In this document: in pieces, positions 19,701 to 23,875 of the stretch
Layout: every line of letters starts with the position of its first letter
Numbering within the stretch: position 1 is the stretch's first letter
Assembly (NCBI GenBank): GCA_036897485.1
Contig: JAYMTF010001366.1
Span: 1-23,875, forward strand
Source: Pelargonium nanum
Lineage: Eukaryota; Streptophyta; Magnoliopsida; Geraniales; Geraniaceae
Direction of reading: 5' to 3'
Length of the DNA: 23,875 bases
Translations under genes and position numbers: made by a program
Notes under the pieces: generated by a model
The model's database searches: none
What the model was told of the DNA's origin: nothing
The model's input: only the letters and a program-made list of their open reading frames with translations

Positions 19701-22700
19701 CATCCACAACTATGCTGATTGCAACAGCGTCCATTTCATGTCCTCTGTCAGCTAAATCTTTGTAAAGAGAGTATGCTTCCTCCGGTCGACCACATTTGGA
19801 ATATGCGTAAAACATTGAATTATATACTGATTTCACAGTAGTAGGGGAATCTGCAACGGCTGCAAAGACCTCGCGGGCCTCTCTCAGCTTCTGGTTCTTC
19901 CCATAATAACTTATCAAATAAGATATAGCTTCATCTCTTGATTTTGAATCTAGCTTGGTCAACTGGTCAATAACGGCTTGTGCTTTAGACACATCACCTA
20001 TATAGAAAACAAAAGTCAATCATCAAAGATGCTAGAGCAGCAAACCATAAATTTTGTTAGAAGCTTAAGCTTTCAGTTGAGTTAGTCTACAAGGTATCAG
20101 AGTCTTATAGACCTAGAAGTCACAAGTTTGAGTCCTAACGCCGCCTTGATGTAAAAAAAAAAAATGCTAAAATTCCACCACAAGGCAAGGAGGAGACCTG
20201 TGAAGAGATGGAAAATGGGCCAACAGGCCGGGCTCAGGCTAAAAACGCAAGAATGCTTATCAAGTACTTTTTGCTGGCCCCAGCCCAGTATTATTGGATC
20301 TGGCTAGTGATGGGTCATGGGACGTGGCTTATTTTGCAAGCAAAATAGGCAGCAGGCCAGAATCAGGCACAATCAGTGATGGCCCAAGGGCTGTTGGCCA
20401 ATTTGCCAGCTCTAGACGTGTGTATGAACCACTTGCAAAGCGATAACAAGCTTACACGCGAGGGGGCGTGTTATAAGCTCAAGCTTCTAGCTAAGTTGGT
20501 CCTCTACAAATATCACAACTTTTCTCACAAGCATGAAGCATATCAAAATAAATAAAACAAACAAAAAAAACATATAAACACTATAAGTAATATCTTACCT
20601 TTTTGAATAAAATTGCTGATTACTTGACTCAATACTGACCAACCACCGACTGCCCCAAGCAACATCTTCAGGACTTCTTGTGTCTTATCATAATTGCCAT
20701 CAGATAAGTACAGATTAAGCATCAGCCTGAGAGCCATAGCGTCCGGTTTGTTGACAGGCAAAAGCTTATCATCAGGTTTCTCATGATCCCTATGTTCTCC
20801 AGGAATAGCCTTGAGAAAAGTTCCAAAGAATTTATTATCCTTGAATGATGATCCACTTGAAACCATCGCTTTCATAAAGTTCTCAGCTTCTCTAAGCATT
20901 CCTTCCTTGCAGTAAACGCCAATAACCGTTTTGCAGAGCTCTTCGTTAAAATCTACTTTATCTTTCCTTATCTGGGCAATGAAATCCTTGGCCTTGTCCA
21001 TTAAGTCCAATCTTATATATAAATTGAGCATGTCATTACAAGAAGTAGCATCGGGGAGTCCGGTCTTGGATAGAGCATGTAACGTAGCTTCAGCGGAGCC
21101 CACATCTTCTTTCAGAACATAACATTCCAACAAGACTATGTAAGCGAACCTCGAGAACCAAATGCCCCGAGATCTCATAAGTTCTAAAGTACCCAAGGCT
21201 TTCTCAAAACTCCCGGAATTGAGATGGACTTGAGCCATCGCTACGTATGTTTTCTCATCGCTAAGCAAGCCCAACTGCTCAATCTCTTTAAATGTTCTCT
21301 GAGCGTCCTCGTAAAGACCAAGTTTTCCGTATATTCTAATTAGCAAACCGTAAATGACTTCATCAACTTTGACTTTATTTCTATCCATTTCTGAAAAGAG
21401 AGCAAGGGCTTTAGAATAATCACAACTTTTGTAATATAAACTCAAGAGTGAAGCGCATGTGAAGTTACTCGGAACTATTCTATGAGATCTCATCTCTTCA
21501 AAAAGTCTTTGTGCTTCATTGCTATCACCATTTTTGCTACTTATATTGATAAGAAGGCTATAACTTAACTCCTCGGGAACAAATCCGACACTCCTCATTT
21601 CATTGAGAGTCTTGAAGGCCTCCTCTGCACAACCACCTTTAACAAGCGAGCTTATGACTACTGTATAGGTAAATCTATCCGGTTTCACCCCTTTATCCAC
21701 TATTTCCCTCCATATGTCTATGACCTTTTCATGGAGCGATTTCTTCTGCAAAGAGGAAAGCATAAAATTGTAGACAGAAATAGAGAGCGTGATTCCTCGT
21801 TCATGAACAGCCGAATGAAATGCTAACATAGCCTTATGACGTCCCCATCTAGCATATGCACACAGCATGGTGCCACAAGCAATTTCGTCTGGTTCACAAC
21901 CTACTTCAAGCATCTCCAAGAAGGTTTGTTCGGCCAGCTTGATCTTCCCAATTTGACCGTATACGCGCAAGACAATTGTGTAAATGATGGGACTTGGGCG
22001 ATAGCTTAACTGTTCAAGCACAAGTGTACCATTCCATCTTATTAATTTCCACTCTTTCGAAAGAAAAAAACACATCATTAATTAATGCAAGGAAATAAAT
22101 TTAGATATACACAGAGAGAGAACGGTATTTGCTCTCAATTGACACAGCCCACACTACATTAAAGTGATTAAAATTACATTACAGACCAGTTTCATATGTG
22201 TGTACTTATGTGTTGTGTGTATAGTTCAAAGCACTCAAGTAAAATTTAGTTGAAATCATAACACGTACCAAATCAGCAACAATTCAGAATCCGATCAAGA
22301 TCCTATGCAAAAGGCCATTACATGATCTGGATTGCATGACGAAATGCATCTATTTCTAATCAAATTAGCAAGTCAAAACCAAGATACGAGTAACATGAAA
22401 CAAACTAAGAATCTAGTAGGCTGTATCTGCAAGGAAGGTCACTCACAAACTCGCCAAAATTGTAGTAAAATCCGTATAAATCAACAATAAACCCTCCATT
22501 GTAGGTTGTTTAAAACAACTAAGAAACACTTCAGGCCATGCAGATGACTAATCGAATTCAAGAAAATCAGGATAATCAAGAAACTCAAGTTAAATTCATC
22601 AATCATTATTATCTAGTTACCATTGAAACATCTGTTTATTTTCTTCTAATTTTCTCAAATATCAACAACATTTTCAAATTTCTGTAACCAAGAACAGAAA

Positions 22701-23566
22701 TTGTCCTAGAAAATCCCATCTTCAGCACCCAATAAACAAAAAAACAAAAACTTTTTGTCTAAAATTCATGCCAAAACAAACCTGAACTTTCCAAGAAAAA
22801 CCAGATGAAAATCCAATTTTCACTACCAACAGAACCTAAAAGACCAAACCCTTAGCAAAAATTCACACATATAACTAATCAAACTCGACAAAACCAGGAT
22901 AATACAGAAATTAAGTCAAATTCATCAACCATCATTATCTAGCTATCACTCAAAGCTCAACATTTTTCAAAATTTTCAAAATTCATACCAAAAACCTCAA
23001 AATACACCAACACCAACCTGCAATTTCATCCAGCCAAACAGGTCCCTAACCTCCCTCCACGACTTCTGCTCCTTCATCACCACACACATCTCTCTAAAAG
23101 TCAGCTTCCCGACGAAACTAGCCATCACTTCCCTCATATTGTACTCACCATTCCTCCTGGTCGACAAGCTCCTCACCGTCTTTATCGCCGCCACCACATG
23201 CTTCCCGTACAACTGCCCGTTCCGGTCGTCGTTCAGGTACTGCACCATCTGCTCCGGCGACCGCTTGATCCACCGAGGCGTCATCGCGTGCGGTCCCTGG
23301 TTCCTGCGCAGCTCGCTCAGGTACCGAGCCTTGGCCTTGATGATGCTACGCGCGTTGTCGTCGGAGAGCACGTTCTTCGCGTTCTTCGACCTCGGCTTCG
23401 GCTTGATGTGACTGTCTCTGTCCCTGCCGTCGCTGAGAGACCAAGGGTCAGGCTTCACGGAGGAGGCTCGGATGGAGAATTTGGGCCTCTTCGACGGAGG
23501 TTTCAGGCGAGAAGGCTTGGACGGAAACGGTGTAGTGACGAGGAACGAGGATTTCAGAGTATCCAT
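16744..23566 (-). CDS. EMB976: P-class pentatricopeptide repeat protein, EMB976-like (plastid)
   Basis: Exons in transcription order are 23018..23566, 20599..22009, 19686..19997, 19182..19286, 18999..19086, 18781..18902, 18041..18105 and 16744..17301, giving 1069 residues. Helical PPR repeats bind single-stranded RNA, usually for organelle RNA processing, stability or translation. The N-terminus is Ser/Lys/Pro-rich and basic, with an IRAS cleavage-like site near residue 35, so chloroplast import is predicted. After a basic domain (WIKRSPEQMVQYL..., REMCVVMKEQ..WR) come about twenty 35-residue P-type repeats to the C-terminus, without E, DYW or SMR domains. Similarity throughout, including the CEPD..ACGTMLCAYARWG block, fits Arabidopsis At5g27270 (EMB976, embryo-lethal, about 1040 residues, from memory). 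All joins keep repeat register. Six introns are GT-AG; intron 5 has a GC donor. Introns 2 and 6 carry transposable elements. The gene is divergent from the gene starting at 23835. Confidence 0.93.
18312..18755. mobile_element. Larger hAT-like non-autonomous element in PPR intron 6
   Basis: The left end is TAAAGCTAACAATTCGAGCG. The right end, reversed, is TGAGCTAGCAATTCGGGTTTC. Length is 444 bp, with repeated 'cacgaacacgacatg' and 'tgacacgtttatgaacatg' phrases. It fills most of the 675-bp intron 18106..18780 and ends 25 bp from the donor. No matching flanking duplication is seen. Confidence 0.55.
18903..18998 (-). other. GC-AG intron 5 of the PPR gene (96 bp)
   Basis: On the minus strand exon 5 ends ...ACCATGATCAG and is followed by GCAAGAATG; exon 6 starts after GTGTTGCAG. 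The join gives TYNTMIS-VYGRGKQLDKA, a perfect PPR register. AG|GCAAGA is the usual consensus of plant GC donors. No GT alternative gives this product. Confidence 0.8.
20055..20508 (+). mobile_element. SMART/TRIM-type miniature LTR retrotransposon, interrupted
   Basis: Direct terminal repeats flank it: 20055..20091 (TGTTAGAAGCTTAAGC...CTACA) and 20469..20508 (TGTTATAAGCTCAAGC...CTACA), both starting TG and ending CA. After the left repeat is AGGTATCAGAG (20092..20102), which fits a primer-binding site for initiator tRNA-Met. Before the right repeat is a purine tract, GCGAGGGGG. Flanks AATTT and AATAT may be a 5-bp target duplication. Without the hAT-like insert (20203..20414 plus 8 bp) the element would be about 234 bp, with 37-40 bp repeats. 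No coding capacity. It lies in PPR intron 2. Confidence 0.65.
20203..20414. mobile_element. hAT-like MITE nested in the miniature LTR element
   Basis: The left end is AAGAGATGGAAAATGGGCC and the inverted right end is TAGAGCTGGCAAATTGGCC, followed on both sides by CAACAG.CC. The flanks GACCTGTG (20195..20202) and GACGTGTG (20415..20422) match at 7 of 8, giving an 8-bp duplication. Length is 212 bp, with GGCC-rich subterminal sequence. Non-coding. Confidence 0.72.
22592..23005. repeat. Diverged duplication in PPR intron 1
   Basis: The phrase 'aaattcatcaa.cat.attatctag.ta' occurs at about 22592 and 22918, preceded in both by 'aatcaggataat.caa/gaaa'-like text and followed by 'tttcaaatt/tttcaaaatt'. 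The period is about 326 bp. The intron (22010..23017, 1008 bp) otherwise shows nothing I can name. Confidence 0.4.
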
Positions 23567-23834
23567 TGCTTGGTGTTTCCGATTTGGTACTGTTTGTTTC
23601 GCAGGAAAGTGGTGGAGTTCTAATTTTCTCGGGAAAATTTTTCTCTGTCACTGAGACAGAGAAAGCGAGGGAGAAGATAACAGATATTTCGGTTTGAGAA
23701 AATATTTGTAATTTGTGTCTTGTGAAACGACGCCGTATGGTATTTTCACTGAACTTGTAACAAAATATTTAAAAAATCAAAACCCTTTTCTGTTACAAAG
23801 TCCAAAACCCTAACAGAGCTCGAGCATTGCAACA
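23567..23834. promoter_or_regulatory. Shared divergent promoter, PPR gene and downstream gene
   Basis: Only 268 bp separate the PPR ATG (minus) from the ATG at 23835 (plus), so both must be driven from here. No TATA box is evident for either. It contains 'aaacgacgccgt' near 23726, a short core-promoter-like word frequent in plant upstream regions, and a telo-box near the + gene. Confidence 0.55.
23805..23813 (+). promoter_or_regulatory. Telo-box AAACCCTAA
   Basis: AAACCCTAA lies 22 bases upstream of the + ATG. Telo-boxes near the start site are typical of plant genes for translation and growth (ribosomal proteins, EF1A); here function is inferred. Confidence 0.5.
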
Positions 23835-23875
23835 ATGGCAGGATCGACCGGCGGGACAGGTTCGGCGAACTCGTC
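23835..23875 (+). CDS. Start of an unidentified gene, cut by the window end
   Basis: The ATG lies in a good plant context (AACAATGGCA). It is followed by 13 open codons rich in Gly, Ser and Thr (MAGSTGGTGSANS), with GC content well above the flanking sequence. The divergent placement from the PPR gene and the telo-box just upstream support a real 5' end. The visible part is too short to name a family. Confidence 0.5.
   Translation, partial: MAGSTGGTGSANS

Noticed and set aside
20543..22078. PPR protein as a 511-residue single-exon gene
   Set aside because: Its ends are intronic; splice sites at 22009 and 20599 join it to the other exons in register.

Overview
This is nuclear DNA of a flowering plant, probably a eudicot. 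The genes have AT-rich introns with plant splice sites, and they encode plant families: a CSLD cellulose synthase-like enzyme, a fasciclin-like arabinogalactan protein, plant ATAD3 and a long P-class PPR protein. A nuclear tRNA gene and several short plant-type transposable elements are also present. I see no bacterial-type system, CRISPR array or viral gene.

Layout, left to right. (1) A CSLD gene of the CSLD2/CSLD3 type on + (2..4295, 3 exons); only about the first 30 residues lie outside the window. (2) A nuclear tRNA-Arg(ACG) on - (5103..5175). (3) A single-exon FAS1-domain/arabinogalactan protein with a GPI-type tail on + (5739..6554). (4) An eight-exon ATAD3 mitochondrial AAA ATPase on + (7976..12288). 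(5) A three-exon relative of the complex I subunit NDUFS6 (13 kDa-A) on - (13276..14910). Its frame is open and its splice sites are good, but it is badly diverged at normally invariant positions. (6) An eight-coding-exon PPR protein like Arabidopsis EMB976 on - (16744..23566), with a predicted chloroplast transit peptide. (7) The first 13 codons of an unidentified gene on +, divergent from the PPR gene (23835 to the window end).

CSLD3, ATAD3 and NDUFS6 are, as I recall, consecutive loci in Arabidopsis (At3g03050, At3g03060, At3g03070), so the left two thirds looks like an ancient conserved block with a tRNA and an FLA gene between the first two. The genes are individually transcribed nuclear units. 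ATAD3 and the NDUFS6 relative are both predicted mitochondrial, CSLD and the FLA-like protein act at the cell surface, and the PPR protein is predicted plastid-localised.

Introns and spacers carry many short non-autonomous elements. A family of about 120-440 bp elements has hAT-like ends (TAGAGCTRGCAATT type); two copies have 8-bp flanking duplications matching at 7 of 8 positions. Two long-armed foldback elements are present, one 29 bp after the ATAD3 stop codon. PPR intron 2 holds a tiny LTR element of the SMART/TRIM type with an initiator-Met primer-binding site, interrupted by one of the hAT-like elements. Two introns (ATAD3 intron 3, PPR intron 5) appear to use GC instead of GT donors. 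The most interesting items are the eroding NDUFS6 relative, the nested SMART/hAT insertion, the hairpin in the ATAD3 3' end and the GC-AG introns.
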